From contig NZ_AP022591.1 of NCBI RefSeq assembly GCF_010731795.1, positions 3,348,001-3,412,000 on the forward strand: a stretch of 64,000 nt of DNA. The letters are read 5' to 3'. Made by a program: the position numbers and the translations under genes. This document shows, piece after piece, positions 27,767 to 36,942 of the stretch. The DNA comes from Mycolicibacterium celeriflavum. Its GTDB lineage: Bacteria > Actinomycetota > Actinomycetes > Mycobacteriales > Mycobacteriaceae. Every line of letters begins with the position of its first letter. Position 1 is the first letter of the stretch. The notes beneath the pieces were generated by a model. That model saw only the letters and a program-made list of their open reading frames with translations, did not search any database and was not told the DNA's origin.

Positions 27767-27785
27767 GCCCCCGGATGCCGGGGGC
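27767..27785 (-). terminator. Hairpin downstream of the small secreted protein gene
   Basis: Perfect 7-bp GC arms GCCCCCG / CGGGGGC with loop GATGC lie 28 bp beyond the stop of the leftward gene at 27813-28112 and before the start of the next leftward gene. On the minus strand the stem is followed by CTTCCGTCTT, a weak T-rich tract. A likely intrinsic terminator or transcript-end structure. Confidence 0.5.
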
Positions 27786-27812
27786 ATCGCGGGGGCCTGT
27801 CCGCCGGGGTAG

Positions 27813-28112
27813 CTACTTGACGTCTACATAGACGGTCTTGTTGATCACCCGGGTGTTGCGGTCACCGCCGATGCCCAGGCTGTCTGTCTGGGTGTAGGTC
27901 TGACCGGGGCGTACCGCCACGACGCTCGCCTCGGCCAGCGGGGCGTTGCCGATCCGGTTCACGATCACGTTGTAGCCCTGCGATTCAAGCTCGCTGATGG
28001 TCTGCTGCGCGTTTCCCGGTCCGGACGGAGCCGCCTGGACAGGCGCTGCTAGTCCGATCAGAGCGGCGGCCAAGGCGCTGGTGGCGACGGTGGCGATCCC
28101 AAACTTCTTCAT
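27813..28112 (-). CDS. Small secreted protein, mycobacterial hypothetical
   Basis: A 99-aa protein with a typical Sec signal peptide (MKKFGIATVATSALAAALIG, cleavage near VQAA-PS), leaving about 70 residues. The mature part contains ISELESQGYNVIVNRIG and ends KTVYVDVK. I recognise it only as one of the short secreted mycobacterial proteins of unknown function with the 'L...GY.V..N..G' pattern. Monocistronic, followed by a hairpin. Confidence 0.75.
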   Translation of the reverse strand: MKKFGIATVATSALAAALIGLAAPVQAAPSGPGNAQQTISELESQGYNVIVNRIGNAPLAEASVVAVRPGQTYTQTDSLGIGGDRNTRVINKTVYVDVK

Positions 28113-28339
28113 TTCGGACCTCTTCTTATCTCGTGCGTTTGGTATCCGAGCCGTGGCATGTGTCGCGGTTCGTAGCTGCAGCTGATCTTGGAAACCACGT
28201 GGTCAACGCTTTTAATTCCGATGGCAGAAATTGGTTGCCGGATGGCAGCAATCCTGCTGCGGGACAGCCGATCGTCCATATTCGGGCGGCCGAATCCGTT
28301 CGCAGTTCGCGGTCAGGCACTCGAACGTATGATCGAACC

Positions 28340-28648
28340 GTGGGTGAGCTGAAGGGCATCGGATACAACGGCCAGCCCGTTGCGCAAGCCTTCCGCCGCG
28401 TCGACCCGCCGATCACCGTGCTCGTTGACCTCGCCGCGGTGTTCCCTCGCGAACCGCATGCCGCCGGCGGTTACAGCCCGGCGGGTCTGCAGATGCACGC
28501 CGTCGTCGAGGGGCGACTCACGTGCTGGGGCCTGTGCGAGCAGGGCCACTGGTGGGGGCTGGTCACCTACGACATCGCCTACGGCACGCGCCGTAAGGCC
28601 GTCACGCACTGGATACCCGCATGGACCCTCAAGCCCAAGCCCGAGTGA
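28340..28648 (+). CDS. Hypothetical protein of 102 aa
   Basis: A small soluble protein (VGELKGIGYNGQPVAQAFRR ... GHWWGLVTYDIAYGTRRKAV). Codon usage is typical of the genome from GTG 28340 onward, whereas the open frame upstream to 28133 reads like non-coding AT-richer DNA, so I place the start at 28340. It has Trp- and Arg-rich segments (WGLCEQGHWWGL) and no recognised domain. It overlaps antisense to the tail of the truncated 13E12-type ORF. Function unknown. Confidence 0.6.
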   Translation: MGELKGIGYNGQPVAQAFRRVDPPITVLVDLAAVFPREPHAAGGYSPAGLQMHAVVEGRLTCWGLCEQGHWWGLVTYDIAYGTRRKAVTHWIPAWTLKPKPE

Positions 28649-28920
28649 TGACTAGGAAGCCGCCCGGCCAGGCGCCGCTGCGCCTCTCCCGGTGAAATTC
28701 GCAGTCGCCTGGCAACGTCCTTGGCCGATGAACCGCCGACGGCGAGCAGTCGTCCCAACAACCGCTGGTCGAGTGCTGCGCGTTGGTGGTCCAGTCGGTC
28801 CAGTCGCTCGAGCAGCGCATAAAGATCAGTGCGCGACAAATCGTCCAACCGCAGACCCGCCGCCTGCTTGTAGGCGCACTCGAGGGCGGCGAGCACGTCG
28901 GCCACTTCGTTCGAACGCAT
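28579..28920 (-). pseudogene. Truncated 13E12-repeat/DUF222-HNH family gene
   Basis: The first about 80 residues (MRSNEVADVLAALECAYKQ ... LRISPGEAQRRLAGR) match the N-terminus of the mycobacterial 13E12 repeat/DUF222-HNH endonuclease family, normally over 400 aa. Similarity stops around 28668; the remaining frame is just the antisense of the neighbouring 102-aa gene and ends at 28579. The nuclease part is therefore absent. A good ATG at 28920 survives. It lies 64 bp from the left end of the insertion sequence, marking a rearranged spot. Confidence 0.7.
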
Positions 28921-28983
28921 GTACGAATCATACCTCTGCCCGGTCGCGTTGACTCGCCTTTTATGCGCGCGAAGCGGCTATAC

Positions 28984-29006
28984 GTTGCCTCACTGAAAAT
29001 GCGCGC
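28984..29006 (+). repeat. Left terminal inverted repeat of the IS
   Basis: GTTGCCTCAC, a 3-nt variable stretch, then AATGCGCGC. It pairs with 30281-30304 with one gap and one or two mismatches. Confidence 0.75.
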
Positions 29007-29057
29007 ATGCGGCGTGCCTACCTGAGGGATCGGCGATGGTCTCGGTAGGCCCAATTG

Positions 29058-30293
29058 ATGGGGTTGACGTTGGCCGAGCGCAGGGCTGTTACCGAGATGA
29101 CCGCGATCCGCTACGTGGTGGCCGATAGGCCAGCCAAAAGCAGGATTCTGGACGAGTTGTGCGCCAACACCGGTTGGCACCGTAACCATGCCCGCAAGGC
29201 TCTCGGGGCGGCGCTGCAGCCCAAGGTGGTGGCACCGAGGCGAAGTCCGCGGCCACCCGTATACGGGACGGATGTCATTGCCGCGCTTACCGTGTGCTGG
29301 CTGGTGCTGGGGATGCCGGCCGGCAAGCGGCTGGCACCGATGCTGACCGAACTGGTGGCGGTGTTGCGGCAGTTCGGCGAGCTGGTCATCGATGATGACA
29401 CCGCAGCACTGCTGGTGTCGATGTCGGCGGCCACCATTGATCGTCGCCTGGCAGGTGAACGGGCCAAACGCCAGCTCAAAGGGCGTCGCGCTACCAAGCC
29501 AGGGTCGCTGTTAAGAAGTCAGATCCCGGTCCGCACCTGGGCCGACTGGGACGACGCTAAGCCGGGCTTTGTTGAGATCGACTTGGTCTCCCACGACGGC
29601 GGAAACACCATCGGGCCGTTCGCATTCACCCTCACGGTCACCGATATCGCCACGGGGTGGACCGAGAACCGCTCAGTGCCGACCAAGGAGGCCAAGTGCG
29701 TCCTGGCCGCCCTAGAAGGCATCGCCGACAAGATGCCCTTCCCGATCTTGGGGGTGGACTCTGACAACGGAGCAGAATTCATCAACGTCTATCTGTTCCT
29801 GTGGTGCAGGAAACGTGAGATCACCTTCACCCGAGCGCGGCCGACGAACAAGAACGACGGCTGTCACGTCGAGCAGAAGAACTGGGCAGTGGTCCGCACC
29901 ATGGTCGGCTACCACCGCTACGACACCGCACCAGAAATGTTGCTACTCAACGAAATCTGGAATCTTCAGTCCCAGTTGACCAACTACTTCTACCCGCAGC
30001 AGAAACTAGTAACCAAGGTCCGCGACGGCGCCAAGGTGACCAAGAAATACGACAAAGCGACCACCCCATTCCGCCGCGCGATCAATCATCCCGCCATGAC
30101 CGATGACCGCATAGCATCCATGGCCCGAACCCACGCTTTGATCAACCCCGCCGCTACTCAACGGCAGATCCAGGTCCTGACCGCACAGCTCCTCAAAGTG
30201 ACCACGAGCAAGTCCGAACCAGCCACCCGAGCCCGCATCCCCAAGCGCGCACAATCACGTGAGGCAACGAACCCACCCTCGCGCGCATCTTGA
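29058..30293 (+). CDS. DDE integrase-core transposase
   Basis: A 411-aa transposase. The N-terminal third has HTH-like segments (ILDELCANTGWHRNHARKAL). The retroviral-integrase-type catalytic core shows the DDE triad in order: Asp in FVEIDLVSHDG, Asp in ILGVDSDNGAEF, and Glu in DGCHVEQKNWAVVR. It ends in a basic tail. The layout resembles transposases annotated as integrase-catalytic-region proteins of unclassified (ISNCY-like) elements; family assignment is uncertain. The start is ATG 29058 (TTG 29055 adjacent). The frame is unbroken and lies between the inverted repeats. Confidence 0.9.
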   Translation: MGLTLAERRAVTEMTAIRYVVADRPAKSRILDELCANTGWHRNHARKALGAALQPKVVAPRRSPRPPVYGTDVIAALTVCWLVLGMPAGKRLAPMLTELVAVLRQFGELVIDDDTAALLVSMSAATIDRRLAGERAKRQLKGRRATKPGSLLRSQIPVRTWADWDDAKPGFVEIDLVSHDGGNTIGPFAFTLTVTDIATGWTENRSVPTKEAKCVLAALEGIADKMPFPILGVDSDNGAEFINVYLFLWCRKREITFTRARPTNKNDGCHVEQKNWAVVRTMVGYHRYDTAPEMLLLNEIWNLQSQLTNYFYPQQKLVTKVRDGAKVTKKYDKATTPFRRAINHPAMTDDRIASMARTHALINPAATQRQIQVLTAQLLKVTTSKSEPATRARIPKRAQSREATNPPSRAS

Positions 30294-30304
30294 CGTGAGG
30301 CAAC
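30281..30304 (-). repeat. Right terminal inverted repeat of the IS
   Basis: On the minus strand GTTGCCTCAC, then GTCAAG, then ATGCGCGC. It begins inside the last codons of the transposase gene. A second copy of the outer 12 bp lies 36 bp further in, which may serve as a second transposase site. Confidence 0.75.
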
Positions 30305-30378
30305 ACGCCGGTGACGTCGGCGAAGCGTCGTCCATAGGTAAGCGGAATGTATCGGACCGCAGTCCGGTTACTTCAGGC

Positions 30379-31347
30379 ATGCCTGCCATCACAGCCGATA
30401 CCCTCACCCTCCCGCGCATCGCCGCTCCCGCCCCGGCCGACACCGAACGCCCCGTGCGGTCGATCACCACCGGACCCCGTGGCTTCGAAGGCGAGGGCTT
30501 CCCGGTGGTGCGCGCCTTCGCCGGCGTCGCCGCGGCCGACCTCGACCCGTTCGTGCACATGGACCAGATGGGAGAGGTGGAGTACGAACCCGGCGAACCG
30601 CGCGGCACGGACTGGCATCCGCACCGCGGGTTCGAGACCGTGACCTACATGATCGACGGTCGCTTCGCTCATCAGGATTCCCACGGCGGAGGCGGACTGA
30701 TCACCGACGGCGCCACCCAGTGGATGACCGCCGGTTCCGGCATCCTGCACATCGAGACACCGCCCGCCGAACTCGTCGAGCGGGGCGGTGTATTCCACGG
30801 CATCCAGTTGTGGGTGAACTTGCCGCGGGCCGACAAGTTCACCGCGCCGAGGTACCAGGCCATCGAGGGCAACGAGGTGAAGCTGTTGTCGTCGGACGAC
30901 GGCGGGGCGCTACTGCGGGTCATCGCCGGCGACCTCGACGGTCACGTTGGCCCCGGAGCCACACATACCCCGATCACATTGGCGCATGCGACGATTCAGC
31001 CTGGGGCGCGACTCGACATCCCCTGGAACCGCGAATTCAATGCGCTCGCGTACATCCTGTCCGGGCAGGGGACGGTGGGTCCGGTGGCCCATCCGATTCG
31101 TCAGGGACAGCTCGCGGTGTTCGGGCCCGGCGACCGGGTCACCGTCGCGGCACAGCCGCAACAGGATCCACACCGGCCCGCTCTCGAGGTGCTGATCCTG
31201 GGCGGCAGGCCGATCCGCGAGCCGGTGTACCAGTACGGGCCGTTCGTGATGAACAGCAAGGCTGAGCTTGTCCGGGCGCTCGAGGACTACCAGGCCGGCA
31301 AGTTCGGCACCATCCCGCCGAACGCCCTTATGCCGCACCGCCCTTAG
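30379..31347 (+). CDS. Pirin family protein
   Basis: A 322-aa bicupin protein of the pirin family. The N-terminal cupin carries the metal-site pattern HMDQMGEVEYEP, DWHPHRGFETVTYMIDG and a later His/Glu in GILHIETPP. The C-terminal cupin has FNALAYILSGQGTVG. Pirins bind Fe(II) and some have quercetinase activity; the role here is unknown. ATG 30379 gives a normal N-terminus; the open frame runs back into the IS end. The IS therefore sits directly upstream and may have replaced or modified its promoter. Its 3' end overlaps the convergent FUSC gene by 20 bp. Confidence 0.9.
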   Translation: MPAITADTLTLPRIAAPAPADTERPVRSITTGPRGFEGEGFPVVRAFAGVAAADLDPFVHMDQMGEVEYEPGEPRGTDWHPHRGFETVTYMIDGRFAHQDSHGGGGLITDGATQWMTAGSGILHIETPPAELVERGGVFHGIQLWVNLPRADKFTAPRYQAIEGNEVKLLSSDDGGALLRVIAGDLDGHVGPGATHTPITLAHATIQPGARLDIPWNREFNALAYILSGQGTVGPVAHPIRQGQLAVFGPGDRVTVAAQPQQDPHRPALEVLILGGRPIREPVYQYGPFVMNSKAELVRALEDYQAGKFGTIPPNALMPHRP

Positions 31348-33556
31348 TCGCATCGGCGGGGACGGACTTCGGGTACAGCAACTCCAATTCGCCGAGGTGA
31401 GCCGCGACGGTCACCAGCGGCAGGGCCGCAGCGACCGCGAGGTCGTCGCCTGTCGCCTCGGCGCGCAGTGTTCTCACGAAGTCGTCGCTGATCGCTGGTG
31501 GCGAATCGGCTTTGCCGCCGGTGACTCTCGCGCAGATCGCCTCCGTGTGTGCCTCCAGCACCGTGCGGGTGCGGGCGTAGATCCCGTGCGGCGGGGGAAC
31601 GACGTCGGCGATCTGTTCCGCGGCCGCCCGCAGCCTGATCGCCCGGTTGGCCGACCGGACCGCCGGCCCGCGGATGTCGGTGGGGCCGCTGCTTTCCGAA
31701 AGGAACTGTCGAACCGCATCGTCGGTGGTCCTCGACGCCTCGAGCGCACCGTGGCTCAGCGTGATCACCCGATTGGTGGCGTCCTCGGACGCACCTCGCG
31801 TCACGCGCAGCACCGCCGCCTTGAGGAACGTCGCGCCGACGGCGAACGCGTCGTCGATGGCCCGTGACAGCCGGGCCCGTGCCCCGCGCGGCCACAACAG
31901 AATCGACACCATCACGCCCACGAGGGCGCCGACCGCAACGTCCTCGACGCGGATCAAACCGACACTCCAACCCGTCGGCGCAATGAGGTTGAAGATGATC
32001 AGCACCATCATGGTGAAGGCGGCCTGGCCGGCGATGAACGACGCCACCTCCGGCACGAAAGCCGAGCCGAACGCGACCACCGGCAGCAGCCCCCACATGA
32101 CCACCGGCTCGACGCCCACCAGTTCGATGAGTCCGACACCCAACAGGAATCCGATTGCCGTGCCCGCCACCGCGCGCAGCACCCGGGTACCAGTGGTCAG
32201 CGCGCTGCTGCGCAGCACCGACATCGCGCCGAGCACCACCCAGAAGCCATGCTCGAGGGGGAACAGGTGGGTGACGGCGACCGCCATCGCCAAGCCGAGG
32301 CCGGTGCGAAGGCTGTTGCGTAACACCACCGCTCGAGTGGCGAGAAATCCGCGGGTGATCGCGGCGACGGCCGTCGTCTCGGGCATCACCCAGTCCGCGG
32401 TGCCGGTCTTCGGTAGCCGACGACCCAGCACCCGCGCCCACACCGGACGGGCGTCGGCCTCGGCAGCGTTGCGGATGACGCGTCCGGTCACGCCTACGGT
32501 GGCAGAGAACGTGCGACGCCCCAACAATTCTCGGCCGACGCCGACGGCGGAGGCGTCGTCCGGGCAAGCGAGGATCTCGAGGATGTCCTCGTGGTACCTG
32601 CCCTGCGCGATGGCGCGCAGTTCAGTCAGCGCCGCGTTGAGATCGGCGCTGCGGGCGCTTCGTCCGGCCGCGTCGGAAATCCGCAGCACCGCAGCGCAAT
32701 CCCGCAGCACCCGGATCAGCGGGTCCCTCATGTCGCCGAGCAGTCGATCCGTGTCGTCGGTGATCCGGTCGGCCAGCCAGCCGAGGTCGTCGACCACACG
32801 AACGAGCGCGCGGCTGCCCGCTGTCAGGGCGACCGGACGAAAGTCGGCGCTGAGAAACGTTTCCCACAGCTGGTTCATCGCGCGGGTCGCGTCCCTGGCG
32901 ACCACCGTGCCCGCCAGACAGTCGGCCAGCCGATTGCACACCCGAGCGGCGTCACCACGTAACTCGTCGTGGTGACGGGGCGGTAGGAGAAACAGCGCGG
33001 CCGGCACGCAGACCGCCAGCGCGATGAGCCAGCCCAGCAACCGGTCCGGAATGGGACCCGCCGGCGTACAGGCGGGCAGCACGAAGGTCAGCAGCGTCGC
33101 GCGCTGCCCGGCGGCGATGATCTCGCTGAGCACCCCGGAGAACGTCACCACCACCCCGAGAACGAACATCGCCGCGACGCTCAACCACGGATGCGGCGAG
33201 ACGAGAGTGCCCAGGGTGATCAGGATGGCGCCGTTGACGGCCAGCCCGCAGTACGCCAGCGCGCGGGCCGGTCGGTTGCCGGGAAAGTCCACCAGGATCA
33301 GCAGCGCGACCGAACCGAAGATGGTGAACATCGGCGTCTGCGAGCCGCCGCCGACCGCGAAGCTCACCGCGGCGGCGATCGGCAACATGATGGCCGCCCT
33401 CGTCGCGCGCCGCAGCGCGTCGAATTCCGGGTCGCGCCGCCGGATGCGGTTCACCACGCGGCGCCGCACGGGACCGACGACGTCGTTGAGCGACACTCCG
33501 CTACCCGCGCTACCCGGCGTCGGGAACCGACTGGAGGCGCCTCGAGTCGAGCGCAT
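31328..33556 (-). CDS. FUSC-family (fusaric acid/aromatic acid resistance type) membrane protein
   Basis: A 742-aa protein with two blocks of hydrophobic helices, at about 50-190 and about 405-560, each followed by a long cytosolic helical region. This is the layout of the FUSC/YccS/AaeB efflux-like family. Typical segments are VALLILVDFPGNRPARALAY in the first block and LEHGFWVVLGAMSVLRSSA in the second. Proposed role: export of aromatic or weak acids. The start is uncertain; ATG 33556 has GGGAGG rather far upstream and an internal GTG near codon 21 is an alternative. Divergent from the TetR gene across a strong palindrome. Confidence 0.85.
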   Translation of the reverse strand: MRSTRGASSRFPTPGSAGSGVSLNDVVGPVRRRVVNRIRRRDPEFDALRRATRAAIMLPIAAAVSFAVGGGSQTPMFTIFGSVALLILVDFPGNRPARALAYCGLAVNGAILITLGTLVSPHPWLSVAAMFVLGVVVTFSGVLSEIIAAGQRATLLTFVLPACTPAGPIPDRLLGWLIALAVCVPAALFLLPPRHHDELRGDAARVCNRLADCLAGTVVARDATRAMNQLWETFLSADFRPVALTAGSRALVRVVDDLGWLADRITDDTDRLLGDMRDPLIRVLRDCAAVLRISDAAGRSARSADLNAALTELRAIAQGRYHEDILEILACPDDASAVGVGRELLGRRTFSATVGVTGRVIRNAAEADARPVWARVLGRRLPKTGTADWVMPETTAVAAITRGFLATRAVVLRNSLRTGLGLAMAVAVTHLFPLEHGFWVVLGAMSVLRSSALTTGTRVLRAVAGTAIGFLLGVGLIELVGVEPVVMWGLLPVVAFGSAFVPEVASFIAGQAAFTMMVLIIFNLIAPTGWSVGLIRVEDVAVGALVGVMVSILLWPRGARARLSRAIDDAFAVGATFLKAAVLRVTRGASEDATNRVITLSHGALEASRTTDDAVRQFLSESSGPTDIRGPAVRSANRAIRLRAAAEQIADVVPPPHGIYARTRTVLEAHTEAICARVTGGKADSPPAISDDFVRTLRAEATGDDLAVAAALPLVTVAAHLGELELLYPKSVPADATKGGAA

Positions 33557-33617
33557 CGATCTCGACGTAGCCCTCCCGCGAAACCACGCTCGCCATGAGA
33601 CGCGACATTAGTTCTTC

Positions 33618-33652
33618 GTCAGCCGACTTCTCTACGGAAGTCGGTAGCTGAC
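33618..33652. promoter_or_regulatory. Palindromic operator candidate between FUSC and TetR genes
   Basis: A nested inverted repeat in the 123-bp divergent gap. The inner arms CCGACTTC / GAAGTCGG are perfect over 8 bp with a 6-nt spacer (33623-33644), and the outer arms GTCAGC / GCTGAC (33618-33623 and 33647-33652) extend the symmetry with a small bulge. The size and position suit a TetR-family dimer controlling both genes. Confidence 0.6.
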
Positions 33653-33679
33653 ACGGCCGATGGGGGCCCCCAACAGGGA

Positions 33680-34354
33680 GTGTCAGAGGACGTAAGTGAC
33701 GTGTGGCACAATTTGACCGTGCCGCATACGGCGAGTAGAGGTCCGGGCCGTCCCCCCGCAGCGAAGGCCGCCGAGACACGGGAGCGCATCATACAAGCCG
33801 CTCGCGAGGTCTTCAGCGAACTCGGATACGACGCTGCGACGTTTCAGGCGATCGCCGTCCGCGCTGATCTCACGCGTCCCGCGATCAATCACTACTTCGC
33901 GAGCAAACAGGTGTTGTGGCGGCAAGTCGTCGAGCAGACCAACGCGGCCATCGTCAGCGCCGGCAGGGCGCGTGCGGAAGGCGAGACGAACCTGCTCAGC
34001 CGGTTGTCCGCATACTTCACCGCGGCGATGCAGCCGGACTCCGAAGATCGTTCAGCGGCAGCCTTTTTGGTGACGTCGGTGCTGGAGGCTCAGCGCCACC
34101 CAGAGCTCAGTGACGACGAGCACGACTCACTCAAACACTCGCGCGAATTCGTGGCGTGGGCGGTCAACGACGCGATCAAGCGCGGGGAGCTCACCACCGA
34201 CACCGAGGTCGACTCGCTTGTCGAGATGCTGGTTGCGGTGATGTGGGGGATGGGCTTCTACGCGGGCTTCGTCGGCACACCCGATGAGCTCAAAGCCGTG
34301 GTGCAGCAGTTCGAGCTGCTGATGGCCAACAACCTCTGGCGGCTCAAGGGCTGA
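33680..34354 (+). CDS. TetR/AcrR family regulator (Rv0144-like)
   Basis: A repressor of up to 224 aa. The TetR HTH is at residues about 30-75 (RERIIQAAREVFSELGYDA, then LTRPAINHYFASKQ); a helical ligand-binding domain follows. By order it corresponds to M. tuberculosis Rv0144, since the next genes match Rv0145/0146 to Rv0149. Start uncertain among GTG 33680, GTG 33701 (AGAGGA upstream) and GTG 33719. It faces the FUSC gene, so local control of that transporter is likely. Confidence 0.88.
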   Translation: MSEDVSDVWHNLTVPHTASRGPGRPPAAKAAETRERIIQAAREVFSELGYDAATFQAIAVRADLTRPAINHYFASKQVLWRQVVEQTNAAIVSAGRARAEGETNLLSRLSAYFTAAMQPDSEDRSAAAFLVTSVLEAQRHPELSDDEHDSLKHSREFVAWAVNDAIKRGELTTDTEVDSLVEMLVAVMWGMGFYAGFVGTPDELKAVVQQFELLMANNLWRLKG

Positions 34355-34396
34355 GCGGGCGCAGTCACCTGCCAAACCTTCGTATAGCTGGCCTAA

Positions 34397-35356
<960 letters not shown>

Positions 35357-35469
35357 ATTCTCGCCGCGTGGGCCTCTCGCGGGGCTATCACCTGCCCAAC
35401 CAGTTGGTTAGGATCGGGGGCGCGCGAGGAGCGGAGATCCTCGTGCTCGGGTCGGGAAGGACACCCATC

Positions 35470-36870
35470 ATGACCACTGAAATCGCCGCGTCGACGCAAG
35501 CCACCGAGGACATTCCCAACGTCGTTCGTCGACTGCGCGACACCTTCAAGACCGGACGCACGAAGAGCATCGACTGGCGCAGAGAGCAGCTCAAAGCGAT
35601 GGAGCGGCTCGTCCTCGAAAACGAGCAGGCGATCGCGGCCGCGCTCGAACAGGACCTCGGACGCAAGCCGTTCGAGGCGTGGCTGGCCGACATCGCCAGC
35701 GTCGCCGGTGAAGCCAAGGACGCCGCGCGCAACGTCCGCAAGTGGGCCAAGCGCAAGTACCGGATGCTGGAGATGAGCCAGCTGCCCGGCCGCGGCTGGG
35801 TGGAATACGAGCCGTTCGGCACGGTGCTGATCATCGGCGCGTGGAACTTCCCGTTCGCGTTGACGCTCGGTCCCGCCGTCGGCGCGATCGCGGCGGGCAA
35901 CACCGTCGTGCTCAAGCCGTCCGAGGTGGCGCCCGCGTCGTCGGCGCTGATGGCCGAGCTGGTGCCCAAGTACCTCGACAGCGACGCCATCGCGGTTATC
36001 GAGGGCGACGGCCGGGTCAGCCAGGAACTCATCGCGCAGGGCTTCGACTACCTGCTCTACACCGGCGGCACCGAGATCGGCCGCAAGGTCTACGAGGGGG
36101 CGGCGCCGCATCTGACTCCGGTCACACTCGAACTCGGCGGCAAGAGTCCGGTGATCGTGTCGGCCGACGCCGACCTCGACGTCGCGGCCAAGCGCATCGC
36201 GTGGACCAAGCTGATCAACTCCGGCCAGATCTGCATCGCGCCCGACTACGTCTTGGCGGACGTCAAGATTCGCGACCAACTGGTCGACAAGATCAAGGCC
36301 GCGGTGCAGACCTTCGAGTCCGAGAATCCCGACGGCAAGCGCATCGTCAACGAGCGCCACTTCGACCGGCTGACCAACGCCCTGGCCGCAACCAAGGGCG
36401 ACGTCGTGATCGGCGGCGGATCGGACGCGTCGAAGGTCAGCATCCAGCCCACCGTCGTCGTCGACCCCGACCCGGCGGAGCCGTTGATGACCGACGAGAT
36501 CTTCGGCCCGATCCTGCCGATCATGACCGTCCAATCACTCGACGACGCAATCACTTTCGTGAACTCGCGGCCCAAGCCGCTCGCGGCTTACCTGTTCACC
36601 AAGACCAAGAGCATCCGCGAACGCGTGGTCAAGGAGGTCTCCGCGGGCGGCATGGTGGTCAACCATCTGCTGTTCCACTTCGCCACCCACAAGCTGCCGT
36701 TCGGCGGCGTCGGACCGTCGGGCATGGGCGCCTACCACGGCAAGTTCGGCTTCGAGACGTTCAGCCACAAGAAAACCGTGATGACCAAGCCGACCCGACC
36801 CGACGTCGGCGCCTTCATCTACCCCCCGTATACAGAAAAGGCTTGGAAGCTCGCCAGACGGCTGTTTTAG
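35470..36870 (+). CDS. NAD(P)-dependent aldehyde dehydrogenase (Rv0147-like)
   Basis: A 466-aa class-3-type aldehyde dehydrogenase oxidising aldehydes to acids. Motifs: the substrate-tunnel region GAWNFPFALTLGPAVGAIAA, coenzyme-binding FDYLLYTGGTEIGRKVY, general base Glu in TLELGGKSPV, and catalytic Cys in NSGQICIAPDYV. It has the ALDH3-like C-terminal membrane-proximal tail rather than the full 500-aa form. ATG 35470 gives the expected N-terminus; the open frame extends back through the methyltransferase gene. The next gene is an SDR. Confidence 0.92.
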   Translation: MTTEIAASTQATEDIPNVVRRLRDTFKTGRTKSIDWRREQLKAMERLVLENEQAIAAALEQDLGRKPFEAWLADIASVAGEAKDAARNVRKWAKRKYRMLEMSQLPGRGWVEYEPFGTVLIIGAWNFPFALTLGPAVGAIAAGNTVVLKPSEVAPASSALMAELVPKYLDSDAIAVIEGDGRVSQELIAQGFDYLLYTGGTEIGRKVYEGAAPHLTPVTLELGGKSPVIVSADADLDVAAKRIAWTKLINSGQICIAPDYVLADVKIRDQLVDKIKAAVQTFESENPDGKRIVNERHFDRLTNALAATKGDVVIGGGSDASKVSIQPTVVVDPDPAEPLMTDEIFGPILPIMTVQSLDDAITFVNSRPKPLAAYLFTKTKSIRERVVKEVSAGGMVVNHLLFHFATHKLPFGGVGPSGMGAYHGKFGFETFSHKKTVMTKPTRPDVGAFIYPPYTEKAWKLARRLF

Positions 36871-36942
36871 CGATTTCGGGGTAGTTGGTCGCGCTCAGCG
36901 CAACGAACTACACCGAAACCGCAGAACCTAGAAAGGAAACCC

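Larger units (their letters stand above)
28984..30304 (+). mobile_element. Complete insertion sequence with imperfect terminal inverted repeats
   Basis: A 1.32-kb element holding one DDE transposase gene. The outer ends are GTTGCCTCAC-TGAAAATGCGCGC on the left (28984-29006) and its imperfect inverse on the right (30281-30304, minus strand GTTGCCTCAC then GTCAAGATGCGCGC). The right end also carries a second inward copy of CACGTGAGGCAAC at about 30257-30269. Flanking target repeats are not convincing (only AC on both sides), so no clear target-site duplication is visible. The gene is intact, so the element may be recent or active. Confidence 0.8.

Noticed and set aside
31647..32975. Long plus-strand frame (442 codons) opposite the FUSC gene
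   Set aside because: Ser/Thr/Arg/Pro-rich antisense shadow typical of high-GC DNA; the minus-strand FUSC protein has clear membrane helices.
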